Assembly: GCF_020564565.1 (NCBI RefSeq)
Contig: NZ_JAJCTD010000001.1
Coordinates: 868,001 to 932,000 of the forward strand
DNA from: Rhodobacter sp. Har01
Lineage (GTDB): Bacteria > Pseudomonadota > Alphaproteobacteria > Rhodobacterales > Rhodobacteraceae
Length of the DNA: 64,000 nucleotides
Direction of reading: 5' to 3'
Below, piece by piece: positions 47,680-57,913 of the stretch (the first letter of the stretch is position 1; every line of letters starts with the position of its first letter). The notes below the pieces were generated by a model. That model searched no databases. It had not been told where the DNA came from and saw only the letters and a list, made by a program, of their open reading frames with translations. Position numbers and translations under genes: made by a program.

Positions 47680-48449
47680 GCCGCGTCCTTGTTGAAATCG
47701 TTGATCAGGACAAGACCATGCATCGTCAGGTCGTCCTCGATGGAATGAAAGAGGTCGGTGCCCTGCGCAAAAAGCGAGGCAAGCCCCCCGGTGGCAATGA
47801 CCTTGGACGGGCGCGGGCGTTCCTTGCGGACCTCGCGCACAATGCCCTCGACAAGGCCGATATAGCCCCAATACACGCCCGATTGCATGCAGGCCACCGT
47901 ATTCGTGCCGATGACATGGGCCGGCCGCGCCACGTCGATATGCGGCAATGCGGCGGCCGCCATGTGCAGCGCCTCAAGCGACAGGTTGACGCCCGGCGCG
48001 ATGACGCCGCCGACATAGGCGCCGTCGTGGTCGACCACGTCAAAGGTGGTGGCGGTGCCGAAATCGACCAGGATCAGGTCGCCACCGTGGCGGTCAAAGC
48101 CGCTGACGGTGTTGACCAGCCGGTCGGGGCCGACCGTGGTGCCCTGGTCCACCCGCGGCGCCACCGGCAGGCGGCACTCCGGCTTGCCCACCACCAGCGG
48201 GCGGCAGTCGAAATAGCGGTTGCACAACACGCGCAGGTTGAACACCACCCGCGGCACGGTGCTGCTGATGATCGCCTCGGTGATCTTCGCCTCAAGCTTC
48301 GTCAGCATCATCAGCGACGACAGCCAGACGAAGTATTCGTCCGCCGTGCGCTTGTGGTCGGTGGCAAGGCGCCAGGTCGCCAGGAATTTCGTGCCGTCCC
48401 AGATCGAAAAGACGGTGTTGGTATTGCCGCAGTCGATGGCCAGAAGCAT
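47676..48449 (-). CDS. coaX: Type III pantothenate kinase
   Basis: CoaX phosphorylates pantothenate, the first committed step to CoA. The 257-residue protein starts MLLAIDCGNTNTVFSIWDG with the phosphate-1 Asp and then DFGTATTFDVVD and GGVIAPGVNLSLEAL (the ASKHA fold). Type III enzymes are not inhibited by CoA and are common in alphaproteobacteria. The gene overlaps rnj and lies 18 bases downstream of birA, as part of a block from nuo to rnj. Confidence 0.95.
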   Translation of the reverse strand: MLLAIDCGNTNTVFSIWDGTKFLATWRLATDHKRTADEYFVWLSSLMMLTKLEAKITEAIISSTVPRVVFNLRVLCNRYFDCRPLVVGKPECRLPVAPRVDQGTTVGPDRLVNTVSGFDRHGGDLILVDFGTATTFDVVDHDGAYVGGVIAPGVNLSLEALHMAAAALPHIDVARPAHVIGTNTVACMQSGVYWGYIGLVEGIVREVRKERPRPSKVIATGGLASLFAQGTDLFHSIEDDLTMHGLVLINDFNKDAA

Positions 48450-48467
48450 GTGGTCCCCCTTGCGCCG

Positions 48468-49202
48468 TCAGAAGAACACGTCGGCTGCCGGAATGGCAAC
48501 CGGCCCTGCGGCCATCCGCAGGATCAGGCTTCCGCCCTCGTCGATGGTCTCGAAGATGCCGTCGCGCGTCTCGGTTCCGGTGCGGGTGCGAATGGGCTGC
48601 CCCAGCCGCGCCGCATGGGCCAGCCATTCGGCGCGCAGGGGCGCAAAGCCCTCGGCGCGGAACCGCGCCTCCCAACCCGCATAGGCCGGGGCCAGGACGT
48701 CCAGGAATGCCTCGGGCGTGACCCGAAGCCCGGTCTCGGCCAGCAGGGAAACCGGCGCAACGGCGCCCGGCTCGACCGCCTCGGGCGCAGGCGCCGCGAT
48801 CAGGTTCACACCGATGCCGATGCACAGGACAGGGCCTGAGGATTCCAGCAAGATCCCCGCCGCCTTGCCGCCGTTCAAGAGCACGTCGTTCGGCCATTTC
48901 AGCGCGAAAGACCCCGACAGCCCGGTCAGCGCGACAAAGGCGTCGCGCAAGGCCAGCGCGGCGGCAAAGCTGCGCAGGGCGGCGCGGGCCGGCGGGTCGG
49001 CGTGGCGAAGCACCAGCGTGCCATAGAAGTTGCCCTTCGGGCTGGCCCAGGGCCGCGCCCTGCGGCCGCGGCCCGCGGTCTGTTCGTGCGCCACGATCCA
49101 CAACGGCCCCGGCGCGGAAGCGGCCCGGCGAAAGCCCTCGGCATTGGTGGAATCGACCGTTTCCAGCACCAGCCGGGCGCCGGGGCCGGCGTCAGCGGAC
49201 AA
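48468..49202 (-). CDS. birA: Biotin-[acetyl-CoA-carboxylase] ligase
   Basis: BirA attaches biotin to the carboxyl-carrier protein via biotinyl-AMP. The ~244-residue protein has [15 protein letters not shown], the biotin-binding [19 protein letters not shown] and [20 protein letters not shown], then a C-terminal domain with [16 protein letters not shown]. There is no N-terminal HTH, so it is not a repressor. The start is uncertain: a TTG at 49202 ([11 protein letters not shown]) fits best because the next upstream frame overlaps nuoN by 85 bases. Confidence 0.85.
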   Translation of the reverse strand: MSADAGPGARLVLETVDSTNAEGFRRAASAPGPLWIVAHEQTAGRGRRARPWASPKGNFYGTLVLRHADPPARAALRSFAAALALRDAFVALTGLSGSFALKWPNDVLLNGGKAAGILLESSGPVLCIGIGVNLIAAPAPEAVEPGAVAPVSLLAETGLRVTPEAFLDVLAPAYAGWEARFRAEGFAPLRAEWLAHAARLGQPIRTRTGTETRDGIFETIDEGGSLILRMAAGPVAIPAADVFF

Positions 49203-50628
49203 GCGCTTCGGCCGCGACCCGGGCCACCGGCTCGATGCCGAACAGGTTGACGATGCCGGCCAGCATGATGACCGCAACAGTCACCATCAGGGCCCATTGC
49301 ACCGGCGCCATGCGGCTGTCGGCCGGCTCCTGCTCGGCGCCGAAATACATGAAATAGACGATGCGCAGGTAGTAGAAGGCGCCGATGACCGATGCCACGG
49401 CCCCCGCCACCGCCAGCCAGACCATGCCGGCATCGACCGCCGCCTTCAGCACGTAGAACTTGCCGAAGAACCCCACCATCGGCGGCACGCCGGCCAGGCT
49501 GAACAGCAGGATCAGCATGGCGAGGGCCTTCAGCGGTTCCTTCCGCGAGAACATGTTGAGGCTGGCGATGTCGCTGACCGGCCGCCCGTCGCGCTCCATC
49601 GACAGGATGAAGGCGAAGGTGCCGATGTTCATGGTGACATAGATCGCCATGTAGATCAGCATGGCCTGCACGCCATAGGCGGTGCCGGCAGCCAGGCCGA
49701 TCAGCGCGTATCCCATGTGCGCGATCGAGGAATAGGCCATCAGCCGCTTGATGTCCTTCTGCCCGATCGCCGCGATGGCGCCAAGGAACATCGAGGCGAC
49801 CGCCAGCCCCGCCAGCACCTGCCCCCAGTCGCCCGGCACGGCGCCGAAGGCGTCATGCACCAGCCGCGCGATCAGCGCCATGGCAGCGACCTTGGGCGCG
49901 GTGGCCAGAAAGGCGGTGATCGGCGTCGGCGCGCCCTCATAGACGTCGGGCGTCCACATGTGGAAGGGCGCGGCCGAAACCTTGAACGCCAGGCCCGCAA
50001 GCAGGAACACCAGCCCGAACAGCAGCCCCAGCGGCACCTCGCCTTGCAGCGTGCTCAGGATGCCGGCGAAATCGGTGGTGCCCGCGAAGCCATAGGTCAG
50101 CGAGGCGCCATAAAGCAGAATCCCCGAACTCAGCGCGCCCAGGGCAAAGTATTTCAGGCCGGCCTCGGTGGATTTCAGGCTGTCGCGGCGCAGCGCGGCC
50201 AGCACGTAAAGCGACAGCGATTGCAGCTCCAGCGCCATGTACAGCGACATCAGGTCGCCCGCGCTGACCATCATCAACATCCCCAGCACTGCCAGCGCCA
50301 CCAGGATCGGCACTTCGAAGCGCAACAGGTTGGTGCGGCTCATGTAGTCCTGCGCCATCACGATCACCGCGGCGGCCGACAGCAGGATGGTCACCTTGGC
50401 AAAGCGGGCAAACGGGTCGTCGATGAACATCCCCTCGAAGGCCGTGCGCGCGCCCTGCCCGGTGGCACTGATCCACAGCGCCAGCGCCAGGAACAGCCCC
50501 GCCGTGGCCCAGACCAGCGGCACCGCCAGCCGGTCCTTGCCGGTATAGACCGCCACCATCAGGGCGACCATCGCCCAGACGGCCAGGATCACCTCGGGCA
50601 GGACGGTTTGGAAATCGCTTGCGGTCAT
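49192..50628 (-). CDS. nuoN: NADH-quinone oxidoreductase subunit N
   Basis: NuoN is one of the three antiporter-like proton-pumping subunits of complex I. The 478-residue protein is almost wholly hydrophobic with multi-helix segments and the conserved [20 protein letters not shown] near helices 11-12, and [20 protein letters not shown] with the Lys and Pro of TM7/8. The ATG at 50628 gives the standard N-terminus. It is the last nuo gene, 10 bases after nuoM, and its stop overlaps the inferred birA start. Confidence 0.96.
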   Translation of the reverse strand: MTASDFQTVLPEVILAVWAMVALMVAVYTGKDRLAVPLVWATAGLFLALALWISATGQGARTAFEGMFIDDPFARFAKVTILLSAAAVIVMAQDYMSRTNLLRFEVPILVALAVLGMLMMVSAGDLMSLYMALELQSLSLYVLAALRRDSLKSTEAGLKYFALGALSSGILLYGASLTYGFAGTTDFAGILSTLQGEVPLGLLFGLVFLLAGLAFKVSAAPFHMWTPDVYEGAPTPITAFLATAPKVAAMALIARLVHDAFGAVPGDWGQVLAGLAVASMFLGAIAAIGQKDIKRLMAYSSIAHMGYALIGLAAGTAYGVQAMLIYMAIYVTMNIGTFAFILSMERDGRPVSDIASLNMFSRKEPLKALAMLILLFSLAGVPPMVGFFGKFYVLKAAVDAGMVWLAVAGAVASVIGAFYYLRIVYFMYFGAEQEPADSRMAPVQWALMVTVAVIMLAGIVNLFGIEPVARVAAEALVR

Positions 50629-50638
50629 GCTCGGGTCC

Positions 50639-52183
50639 TCAGTTCGATGCCACGTCGCCCGCCGCGGCCGCGGCCGCAACGGCGTCGTGGTAGTCCGTCA
50701 CCAGGGCCTTGACCGAGGGGCCGATGACATCGGTCACCGCCGCCGGGTAGACACCCAGGATCAGGGTCATGGCAATCAGCGGCGCGAAGATCGCCTTTTC
50801 GCGCCCGGTCATGTCAGAGATCGACTTCAGCGCTTCCTTGATCAGGTCGCCGAAGACGACACGGCGATACAGCCACAGCGCATAGGCCGCCGACAGGATC
50901 ACCCCCGTGGTGGCCACCGCCGCAACCCAGGTGTTGACCTGGAAGATGCCGGCAAGCGTCAGGAATTCTCCGACAAAGCCCGATGTTCCGGGCAGGCCGA
51001 CGTTGGCCATGGTGAAGAACATGAACACCAGCGCATAGACCGGCATCCGGTTGACAAGGCCGCCATAGGCATCGATCTCGCGGGTGTGCATCCGGTCATA
51101 GATCACGCCCACACACAGGAACAAGGCGCCCGAGATGAAGCCGTGCGACAGCATCTGGAAGATCGCGCCGTCGATCCCCTGCTGGTTGGCGGCAAAGATG
51201 CCCAGGGTGACATAGCCCATGTGCGCCACCGACGAATAGGCGATCAGCTTCTTCATGTCGGTCTGCGCCAGCGCGACCAGCGAGGTGTAGACGATGGCAA
51301 TCGCGCTCATCCAGAACACCAGCGGGGCCAGCAGGTCACTGGCCACCGGGAACATCGGCAGGCTGAACCGCAGGAAGCCATAGCCGCCCATCTTCAAGAG
51401 CACTGCCGCCAGGATGACCGACCCCGCCGTCGGCGCCTGCACGTGGGCATCGGGCAGCCAGGTGTGCACCGGCCACATCGGCATCTTCACCGCGAAGCTG
51501 GCGAAGAAGGCCAGCCACAGCAGAGTCTGCAACCCGCCGACGATCTGGAAGCCCAACAGCGGCATGGTCTCGGAGGAGAAGCTGTGGTCCATCAGCCTGA
51601 CGATGTCGGTGGTCCCCGCATCCATGTACATCGCGATCATCGCGACCAGCATCAGGACCGAGCCGAGGAAGGTGTAGAGGAAGAACTTGAACGCGGCATA
51701 GATGCGTTCCTTGCCGCCCCAGATGCCGATGATCAGGAACATCGGAATCAACCCGGCCTCGAAGAACAGGTAGAACAGCACCAGATCCAGCGCGCAGAAC
51801 ACCCCCAGCATCAGGGTTTCCAGCACCAGGAAGGCGATCATGTATTCCTTGACGCGCTTCTCCACGCCCCAGGCCGACCAGATCACCAGGGGCATCAGGA
51901 AGGTGGTCAGCATCACGAACAGGATCGAGATGCCGTCCACCCCCATCTTGTAGGTCAGGCCCAGGATCCAGGGCCGCTCGACCACGAACTGAAAGCCGGT
52001 GTCGGCGGGGTCGAACTCCAGCAGCAGAAGGATCGAGGCAAGGAAGGTCGCCAGCGTGGCGAACAGCGCCAGGCGCTTGGCGCCCATCTGCGCGGCGGCA
52101 TCGTTGCCGCGCATGAACATCGCCATGATGGCGGCCGCCACCAGCGGCAGGAAGGTGATGAACGAGAGAAGTTGCTGTGCCAT
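50639..52183 (-). CDS. nuoM: NADH-quinone oxidoreductase subunit M
   Basis: NuoM is the second antiporter-like membrane subunit. The 514-residue protein has many hydrophobic helices and the conserved motifs [39 protein letters not shown] (with TM7 Lys and the His/Pro loop) and [17 protein letters not shown]. The C-terminus ends in an Ala-rich tail. It begins 13 bases after nuoL. Confidence 0.97.
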   Translation of the reverse strand: MAQQLLSFITFLPLVAAAIMAMFMRGNDAAAQMGAKRLALFATLATFLASILLLLEFDPADTGFQFVVERPWILGLTYKMGVDGISILFVMLTTFLMPLVIWSAWGVEKRVKEYMIAFLVLETLMLGVFCALDLVLFYLFFEAGLIPMFLIIGIWGGKERIYAAFKFFLYTFLGSVLMLVAMIAMYMDAGTTDIVRLMDHSFSSETMPLLGFQIVGGLQTLLWLAFFASFAVKMPMWPVHTWLPDAHVQAPTAGSVILAAVLLKMGGYGFLRFSLPMFPVASDLLAPLVFWMSAIAIVYTSLVALAQTDMKKLIAYSSVAHMGYVTLGIFAANQQGIDGAIFQMLSHGFISGALFLCVGVIYDRMHTREIDAYGGLVNRMPVYALVFMFFTMANVGLPGTSGFVGEFLTLAGIFQVNTWVAAVATTGVILSAAYALWLYRRVVFGDLIKEALKSISDMTGREKAIFAPLIAMTLILGVYPAAVTDVIGPSVKALVTDYHDAVAAAAAAGDVASN

Positions 52184-52196
52184 TGGTCCCGCGCCC

Positions 52197-54359
52197 TTAC
52201 CTGGCGCCGCCGTAAAGGGTCATCCAGGTGACAAGGATCACGATCCCCAGCACCATCGCAAAGGCGTAGTGGAAGATGTAGCCCGACTGCGCCCGCCCCG
52301 CGAGGCGGGTGAAGAACGGGATGATCCCCATCGCCACGCCGTTGATCGTGCCGTCGATCAGATTGCCGTCACCGCGCCGCCACAGGAAACTCCCGATGCC
52401 GCGGGCCGGCGCCACGAACAGCCGCTCATAGAGCTCGTCGAAGTACCATTTGTTCAGCAGGAACAGGTACAGCGGCCGGAACATCCGGGCCAGCGCGGCC
52501 GGCAGCACCGGGCTGACGATGTAGAACAGCCAGGCGGTGACCAGTCCCAGCAGCATGGCGACAAAGGGCGAGACCTTGACCCAGACCGGCGCCTCGTGCG
52601 CGGCATGGATCACATGGTTGTCCGGCCCGATGGCAATCGCCCCTTTCGGCGCGGTGCCTCCTGCCGCCGGTGCCTCGTGCCCGGCATCGGCGCCCTCCAT
52701 CGCGGCCATGCCCTCGGCCGGGGCGGCGCCATGCTCGCCCTCGGCCGCGGGTTCGCCGCCGTGCCCGGCGCCCTCGGCCGCCGCGGTCTCCATGCCGTAC
52801 CAGGCGCGCATCTTCGCCTCGTCGCCGAAAAAGACGCCGTACCAGACCATGCCCGAGAACACCGCGCCCAGACCCAGCACCCCCAGCGGGATCAGCATCG
52901 TCATCGGGCTTTCGTGCGGCGTGTGGGCGTGGTCGTCATGCCCCTGCGCGCCGTGACCGTGACCCTGGCCATGCGCGGTCCTGGCATGCGCCCGGCTTTC
53001 CCCGAAGAAGGTCATGAACATCAGCCGCCAGCTGTAGAAGCTGGTGAAGCAGGCCGCCACCACCAAGAGCCAGAAGGCATACTGGCTGCCGCCGCCCCAG
53101 GCGCTTTCGATCACCGCGTCCTTCGACAGGAAGCCGGCAAAGCCCCAATGCGTCAGCGGAATGCCGACGCCGGTGATGGCGAGCGTCCCGATCAGCATCG
53201 CCGCAAAGGTCAGCGGGATCTGTTTCCGCAACCCGCCGTAATAGCGCATGTCCTGCTCGTGGTGGGTCGCCGTGATCACCGAGCCGGCGCCCAGGAACAG
53301 CATCGCCTTGAAGAAGGCATGGGTGAACAGGTGGAACATCGCCACCGAATAGACCCCCACCCCGGCGGCGACGAACATGTAGCCCAGCTGCGAGCAGGTC
53401 GAATAGGCGATCACCCGCTTGATGTCGTTCTGCACCAGCCCCACCGTGGCCGCAAAGAACGCGGTCGAGGCACCGACGACGACAATCATCGTCTTGGCCT
53501 CGGGCGCGACCTCATACAGGGGCGACATCCGGCAGACCAGGAACACCCCCGCTGTCACCATCGTTGCCGCGTGGATCAGCGCGGAAACCGGCGTCGGGCC
53601 TTCCATCGCATCGGGCAGCCAGGTGTGCAGGAACAGTTGCGCCGACTTGCCCATGGCGCCGATGAACAGCAGCACCCCGATCAGGTTCGCCGCGTTCCAG
53701 TCGCTCCACAGGAACGAAAGGTTGGTCTCGGCCAGTCCCGGCGCGGCGGCAAAGACATCGTCGAAGCGGATCGAATCGGTCAGGTAGAACAGCGCGAAGA
53801 TGCCCAGGGCAAAGCCGAAATCGCCCACCCGGTTCACCACGAAGGCCTTGATGGCCGCGGCATTGGCACTGGCCTTGCGGTAGTAGAAGCCGATCAGCAG
53901 GTAGGAGGCCACACCCACCCCTTCCCAGCCGAAGAACATCTGCACCAGGTTGTCGGCCGTCACCAGCGCCAGCATGGCGAAGGTGAAGAACGACAGATAG
54001 GCAAAGAAGCGGGCCTTGTAATGCTCGCCCTCGTGCCAGTTCTCGTCATGCGCCATGTAGCCGAAGCTGTAGAGGTGGACCAGCGCCGAGACGGTGTTGA
54101 CCACCACCAGCATGATCGCGGTCAGCCGGTCCAGCCGGATCGACCATTCCGCCATCAGGCTGCCGCTTTCGATCCAGCGCATCAGCGGGATGTGCCGGGT
54201 CTCGCCGTCGAAGGTCAGGAAGATGTACCAGCTGAGGAAGGCGCCAAGAAAGACCAGCGCTGTGGTCAGCACCTGCCCCGCCTTCTCGCCGATGATCCGC
54301 CAGCCGAAACCGCACAGGATGGCCCCGATCAGGGGGGCGAAGAGGATGATCGTTGCCAT
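52197..54359 (-). CDS. nuoL: NADH-quinone oxidoreductase subunit L
   Basis: NuoL is the large distal antiporter-like subunit with the lateral helix. The 720-residue protein has [39 protein letters not shown] and [17 protein letters not shown]. Two added soluble loops are unusual: a His-rich stretch near residues 458-482 and an Ala/Glu/Gly-rich stretch near 530-580. Start: ATG at 54359 (MATIILF); a GTG at 54365 overlaps the small gene upstream. Length is longer than the E. coli 613. Confidence 0.96.
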   Translation of the reverse strand: MATIILFAPLIGAILCGFGWRIIGEKAGQVLTTALVFLGAFLSWYIFLTFDGETRHIPLMRWIESGSLMAEWSIRLDRLTAIMLVVVNTVSALVHLYSFGYMAHDENWHEGEHYKARFFAYLSFFTFAMLALVTADNLVQMFFGWEGVGVASYLLIGFYYRKASANAAAIKAFVVNRVGDFGFALGIFALFYLTDSIRFDDVFAAAPGLAETNLSFLWSDWNAANLIGVLLFIGAMGKSAQLFLHTWLPDAMEGPTPVSALIHAATMVTAGVFLVCRMSPLYEVAPEAKTMIVVVGASTAFFAATVGLVQNDIKRVIAYSTCSQLGYMFVAAGVGVYSVAMFHLFTHAFFKAMLFLGAGSVITATHHEQDMRYYGGLRKQIPLTFAAMLIGTLAITGVGIPLTHWGFAGFLSKDAVIESAWGGGSQYAFWLLVVAACFTSFYSWRLMFMTFFGESRAHARTAHGQGHGHGAQGHDDHAHTPHESPMTMLIPLGVLGLGAVFSGMVWYGVFFGDEAKMRAWYGMETAAAEGAGHGGEPAAEGEHGAAPAEGMAAMEGADAGHEAPAAGGTAPKGAIAIGPDNHVIHAAHEAPVWVKVSPFVAMLLGLVTAWLFYIVSPVLPAALARMFRPLYLFLLNKWYFDELYERLFVAPARGIGSFLWRRGDGNLIDGTINGVAMGIIPFFTRLAGRAQSGYIFHYAFAMVLGIVILVTWMTLYGGAR

Positions 54360-54361
54360 GG

Positions 54362-54481
54362 TCACGCCCGCCGTTTCTCAAGGCACCCGGGGGCCTTGCA
54401 GGTAATGCTGTCTTCCTCGCCTTTCGGCGCGATGAATCTGAGGTCGCAGGTGACACAGCGCAGCTCGACCATGTTCTGCAT
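54362..54481 (-). CDS. 39-residue four-cysteine miniprotein between nuoK and nuoL
   Basis: The frame [20 protein letters not shown] then ...[15 protein letters not shown] has CxxC (9, 12) and CxxxxC (28, 33), a zinc-ribbon or zinc-knuckle-like spacing, and a basic C-terminus. It starts at the ATG at 54481 and its TGA (54364-54362) lies two bases before the nuoL ATG, so it is placed like a coupled cistron. No family is known to me. It could bind zinc or an Fe-S cluster during complex I assembly; this is a guess. A chance frame cannot be excluded. Confidence 0.5.
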   Translation of the reverse strand: MQNMVELRCVTCDLRFIAPKGEEDSITCKAPGCLEKRRA

Positions 54482-54539
54482 CTCGCCGATCACCCTTATG
54501 CTAAGTGCCGTGGTTCGTTCCTTGAAACTGCCCACCGGC

Positions 54540-54845
54540 TCAGCCCTTCATCACGTTCACGTCTTCCACGTCGATCGTCCCGCGGTTGCGGTTGAACACG
54601 ACGAGGATCGCCAGGCCGATGGCGGCCTCGGCGGCGGCGACGGTCAGCACGAACAGGGTGAAGACCTGCCCCACCATGTCGCCTAGGTGTTGCGAGAAGG
54701 CGACCAGGTTCAGGTTCACCGCCAAGAGCATCAACTCGATCGACATCAGGATGATGATGACGTTCTTCCGGTTCAGGAAGATGCCGAAGATCCCGATGAC
54801 GAACAGCGCCGCAGCGACCGTCAGGTAATGTTCAAGTCCGACCAT
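54540..54845 (-). CDS. nuoK: NADH-quinone oxidoreductase subunit K
   Basis: The 101-residue subunit has three hydrophobic helices with the conserved Glu residues in [20 protein letters not shown] and [16 protein letters not shown], which line the proton path between NuoA/J and NuoN. The ATG at 54845 gives the normal start ([20 protein letters not shown]). It lies 86 bases downstream of nuoJ, a longer gap than elsewhere in the operon. Confidence 0.97.
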   Translation of the reverse strand: MVGLEHYLTVAAALFVIGIFGIFLNRKNVIIILMSIELMLLAVNLNLVAFSQHLGDMVGQVFTLFVLTVAAAEAAIGLAILVVFNRNRGTIDVEDVNVMKG

Positions 54846-54931
54846 CTTCCGTTCCCTCAGGGCTCTCGCGGCCCGTTGTCCTTGCGGCCATGCGGCCGAA
54901 CCATCCTTATGGCGGGGTTCACCCGCCGGCC

Positions 54932-55540
54932 TTACAACCCCTGCCCCGGCTTGACGTCCTTCAATTCCATCGCCTTGGCCGGGTCGCGCCACATCTGTTG
55001 CAGCACGTTCTGGCGCTTCACGTCCTTGCGGTGGCGCAGCGTCAAGACGATCGCCCCGATCATCGCCACCAGCAGGATCAGGCCCGCCGCCTGGAACAGG
55101 TAGATGTACTTGTCGTAAAGGATCAGCCCCAGCGCCCGGGCGTTGTCCATGCCATGCGGCGCCGGCGCGTCGCGCAAGGACATCGCGCCGTCAGCCTCGA
55201 CCCAGGCGCCGATGCCAAGGCCCAGCTCCAACAGCAGCACCACCCCCACCAGCAGCGCCAGCGGCATGGCATGGGTAATCTGCCCCTTCAGCGCGGCAAA
55301 GTCGATGTCCAGCATCATCACCACGAACAGGAACAGCACCGCCACCGCGCCGACATAGACGATCAGCAGCAGCATGGCCACGAACTCGGCCCCCATCAGC
55401 ACCATCAGCCCGGACGCTCCGATGAACGCCAGGATCAGCCACAGCACCGCATGCACCGGGTTGCGCGACAGCGTGACCATCAGGCCCGAAGCCACCGTCA
55501 CCAGGGCGAAGGCATAGAATGCAACATCGGCCACCGTCAT
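54932..55540 (-). CDS. nuoJ: NADH-quinone oxidoreductase subunit J
   Basis: NuoJ is a membrane subunit whose third helix has the pi-bulge region important for coupling. The 202-residue protein carries [20 protein letters not shown], matching the conserved helix, and ends with a soluble tail [10 protein letters not shown]. The ATG at 55540 overlaps the stop of the upstream carboxymuconolactone decarboxylase gene by ATGA. Length is normal. Confidence 0.96.
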   Translation of the reverse strand: MTVADVAFYAFALVTVASGLMVTLSRNPVHAVLWLILAFIGASGLMVLMGAEFVAMLLLIVYVGAVAVLFLFVVMMLDIDFAALKGQITHAMPLALLVGVVLLLELGLGIGAWVEADGAMSLRDAPAPHGMDNARALGLILYDKYIYLFQAAGLILLVAMIGAIVLTLRHRKDVKRQNVLQQMWRDPAKAMELKDVKPGQGL

Positions 55541-55947
55541 GGCGAAGCTTCCTTCCGTTCGGCAAAGACCGCCTGCGCGGCCTCCAGCGCCTTTTGCATG
55601 GCGGGCAACCCGCCGAACATGCTCATCTGCCAGATCACCTCGGCGATCTCGCGTTCCGTCGCCCCCGCCTCCAGCGCGTGCCGCACGGTCATGCGCACCT
55701 GCGCCTCGCCCTGCGCGCCCAGCACCGTCAGGCCGGCCAGCGTGACCAGCAGCCGGGTCTTGGCGTCCAGCCCCTCGCGGTTGAAGGTCTTGCCGAACCA
55801 CATCTCCATGATGTCGGCCGGCATGGTCGGGAACATCTTGTCGAAGCCCGCCACCTTCATTCCGTCCAGCGACGGGTTGAAGGCGCGCAGCATCTCCTGC
55901 CCGCTTTCCATCATCTGCTGGAACATCTTTGCGTAAGCGTCGGTCAT
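55537..55947 (-). CDS. Carboxymuconolactone decarboxylase-like protein
   Basis: The 136-residue protein has the CMD domain motif around [20 protein letters not shown] and [23 protein letters not shown]-family members include peroxidase-like AhpD proteins, but the CxxC catalytic pair of AhpD is absent here, so it is of the decarboxylase type or non-catalytic. It is squeezed between nuoI and nuoJ with ATGA overlaps on both sides, so it is made together with complex I; its role there is unknown. Confidence 0.87.
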   Translation of the reverse strand: MTDAYAKMFQQMMESGQEMLRAFNPSLDGMKVAGFDKMFPTMPADIMEMWFGKTFNREGLDAKTRLLVTLAGLTVLGAQGEAQVRMTVRHALEAGATEREIAEVIWQMSMFGGLPAMQKALEAAQAVFAERKEASP

Positions 55948-56438
55948 CTGTAGGGCGCGTCCAGTTCCAGGTTGCGGGCAATCTCGGCTTCCCACCGCGC
56001 GCCGTTCGCCAGGAGTCTCTCCTTGGTGTAGAACAGCTCTTCGCGGGTCTCGGTCGAGAATTCGAAGTTCGGGCCTTCGACGATGGCATCCACCGGGCAG
56101 GCTTCCTGACAGAAGCCGCAGTAGATGCACTTGGTCATGTCGATGTCATAGCGCGTGGTGCGGCGGCTGCCGTCCTCGCGCGGTTCGGCGTCGATGGTGA
56201 TCGCCTGCGCCGGACAGATCGCCTCGCACAGCTTGCAGGCGATGCAGCGCTCCTCGCCGTTCGGATAGCGGCGCAACGCATGTTCGCCGCGGAAGCGCGG
56301 GCTGAGAGGCCCCTTTTCATGCGGATAGTTCAGCGTGGTCTTCGGCGCGAAGAAGTACTTCATCCCCAGGGCAAAGCCCTTGAGGAAGTCCGTCAGCAGG
56401 AAATAGCGGGTCGCGCGGCCCCAGTCGATGTTCGCCAT
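55944..56438 (-). CDS. nuoI: NADH-quinone oxidoreductase subunit I
   Basis: NuoI carries iron-sulfur clusters N6a and N6b. The 164-residue protein has the two ferredoxin motifs [16 protein letters not shown] and [16 protein letters not shown], with [19 protein letters not shown] between the amphipathic N-terminus and the first cluster. It sits 4 bases after the nuoH stop. Length is normal. Confidence 0.97.
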   Translation of the reverse strand: MANIDWGRATRYFLLTDFLKGFALGMKYFFAPKTTLNYPHEKGPLSPRFRGEHALRRYPNGEERCIACKLCEAICPAQAITIDAEPREDGSRRTTRYDIDMTKCIYCGFCQEACPVDAIVEGPNFEFSTETREELFYTKERLLANGARWEAEIARNLELDAPYR

Positions 56439-56442
56439 GACC

Positions 56443-57483
56443 TCAGCCTCCCAGCGTGAAGCGGGCCCAGAAGGCGCCCAGGATTTCGAACTTGGCCAGG
56501 AAGGCGACGATCACCACCCAGGCCAGCGACAGCGGCAGGAACACCTTCCAGCCGATCCGCATCAGCTGGTCATAGCGGTAGCGGGGGACGATGGCCTTGA
56601 CCATGGCGAACAGGAAGAAGAACACCCACATCTTCGCCACCATCCACCACCAGCCGTCGGGCAGGCCGGGGATGGGCGACAGCCAGCCGCCGAAGAACAA
56701 GAGGCTCAGCAGCGCGCACATCAGGAAGATGGCGATGTATTCGCCGGCCATGAACAAGAGGTAGGGCGTGGACGAGTATTCCACCATGAACCCGGCAACC
56801 AGTTCGGATTCCGCTTCCGGCAGGTCGAAGGGCGGGCGGTTGGTCTCGGCCAGCGCGCTGACGAAGAACAGCACCACCATCGGCAGATGCGGCAGCCAGT
56901 ACCAGTTGAACAGGCCCCAGTTGCCGTCCTGCGCGGCCACGATGGCCGAGAAATTCATCGACCCGGTCGAGATGATGATGCCGATGATGATCAGGCCCAG
57001 CGAGACTTCGTAGGAAATCATCTGCGCCGCCGACCGCAACGACCCCAGGAAGGCGTATTTCGAGTTCGAGGCCCAGCCGCCCATGATCACGCCGTAGACC
57101 TCAAGGCTGGAGACGGCAAAGACGAACAGGATGGCCACGTTGATGTCGGCCAGCACCCAGCCGGGGTGGAACGGGATCACCGCCCAGGCCAGCACCGCCA
57201 GCACAAAGGACAGCATCGGCGCCAGGAAGAACACCGGCCGGTCCACGCCGGCCGGGATGACGATTTCCTTGACCACGTATTTCAGGGCGTCGGCAACCGT
57301 CTGCAGCAGGCCCCAGGGGCCCACCACGTTCGGCCCCCGGCGCAGCTGCACCGCGGCCCAGATCTTGCGGTCCGCATAGACCAGGAACAGCAGGCTGAGC
57401 ATCACGAAGGCGATGACCCCCAGGCTCTGCGCCAGGATAAGCACCGCCGTCCCCAGGCCCGTGTTCAGAAATCCGTCCATCAT
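56443..57483 (-). CDS. nuoH: NADH-quinone oxidoreductase subunit H
   Basis: NuoH forms part of the quinone site and the E-channel. The 346-residue protein has [20 protein letters not shown] (cytoplasmic loop 1), [53 protein letters not shown] and [20 protein letters not shown], all conserved. The protein may start at the first or second of two tandem ATGs (57483 or 57480). It is followed by nuoI 4 bases later. Confidence 0.97.
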   Translation of the reverse strand: MMDGFLNTGLGTAVLILAQSLGVIAFVMLSLLFLVYADRKIWAAVQLRRGPNVVGPWGLLQTVADALKYVVKEIVIPAGVDRPVFFLAPMLSFVLAVLAWAVIPFHPGWVLADINVAILFVFAVSSLEVYGVIMGGWASNSKYAFLGSLRSAAQMISYEVSLGLIIIGIIISTGSMNFSAIVAAQDGNWGLFNWYWLPHLPMVVLFFVSALAETNRPPFDLPEAESELVAGFMVEYSSTPYLLFMAGEYIAIFLMCALLSLLFFGGWLSPIPGLPDGWWWMVAKMWVFFFLFAMVKAIVPRYRYDQLMRIGWKVFLPLSLAWVVIVAFLAKFEILGAFWARFTLGG

Positions 57484-57490
57484 CCGTCCC

Positions 57491-57913
57491 TTACACCGTC
57501 GGTATGCCCTGTTCGCCGCAATCGCCCACCGTCACTTCGGCGTCGATCGTCCGCGTGCCCCGGGGCAAGGCGGCCGAGATGAGATAGACCGCATCCCCCC
57601 GCCATGTCTCGCCTGCCTTCGCCACCTGCGTGCGCACGTGGCGCGCAAATCCATAGCCGCGGATCAGCGCATATTGCGCGGCGGCGCAGCGGCCATAGGC
57701 CTCGACATCCGCCGGCGCCCGCGCGCCGGTCATCGCCACGCGGAAGTTTACCATGTCTCCGTCCAGAAGGATCGTCTCGATCCCCAGGTAATCGGCCTTG
57801 GCCAATGCGGTTGCCGGTGCGGTTGCCACCCCTGCCTCGGGCACGCAAGCGCCAAGCGCCGCCGAGGCGGCGATCACGCAGGCACCGTGCAAGGGGTGAC
57901 GCAGCGGCATCAT
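57491..57913 (-). CDS. Small lipoprotein-like protein in the nuo operon
   Basis: The 140-residue protein begins [28 protein letters not shown], a lipoprotein signal with lipobox LGAC (or an alternative ending CVPEA). The rest has [20 protein letters not shown], an Arg/Cys pair ([18 protein letters not shown]) and beta-rich sequence. It overlaps the nuoG stop by ATGA, so it is translationally coupled. The family is not recognised; R. capsulatus nuo operons are known to contain unassigned frames. Confidence 0.75.
   Translation of the reverse strand: MMPLRHPLHGACVIAASAALGACVPEAGVATAPATALAKADYLGIETILLDGDMVNFRVAMTGARAPADVEAYGRCAAAQYALIRGYGFARHVRTQVAKAGETWRGDAVYLISAALPRGTRTIDAEVTVGDCGEQGIPTV

Noticed and set aside
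49030..54686. Very long open frames on the plus strand opposite the nuo genes
   Set aside because: They are His/Arg/Gln-rich antisense shadows of high-GC nuo genes, without a family match, and overlap well-defined nuoL, nuoM and nuoN.
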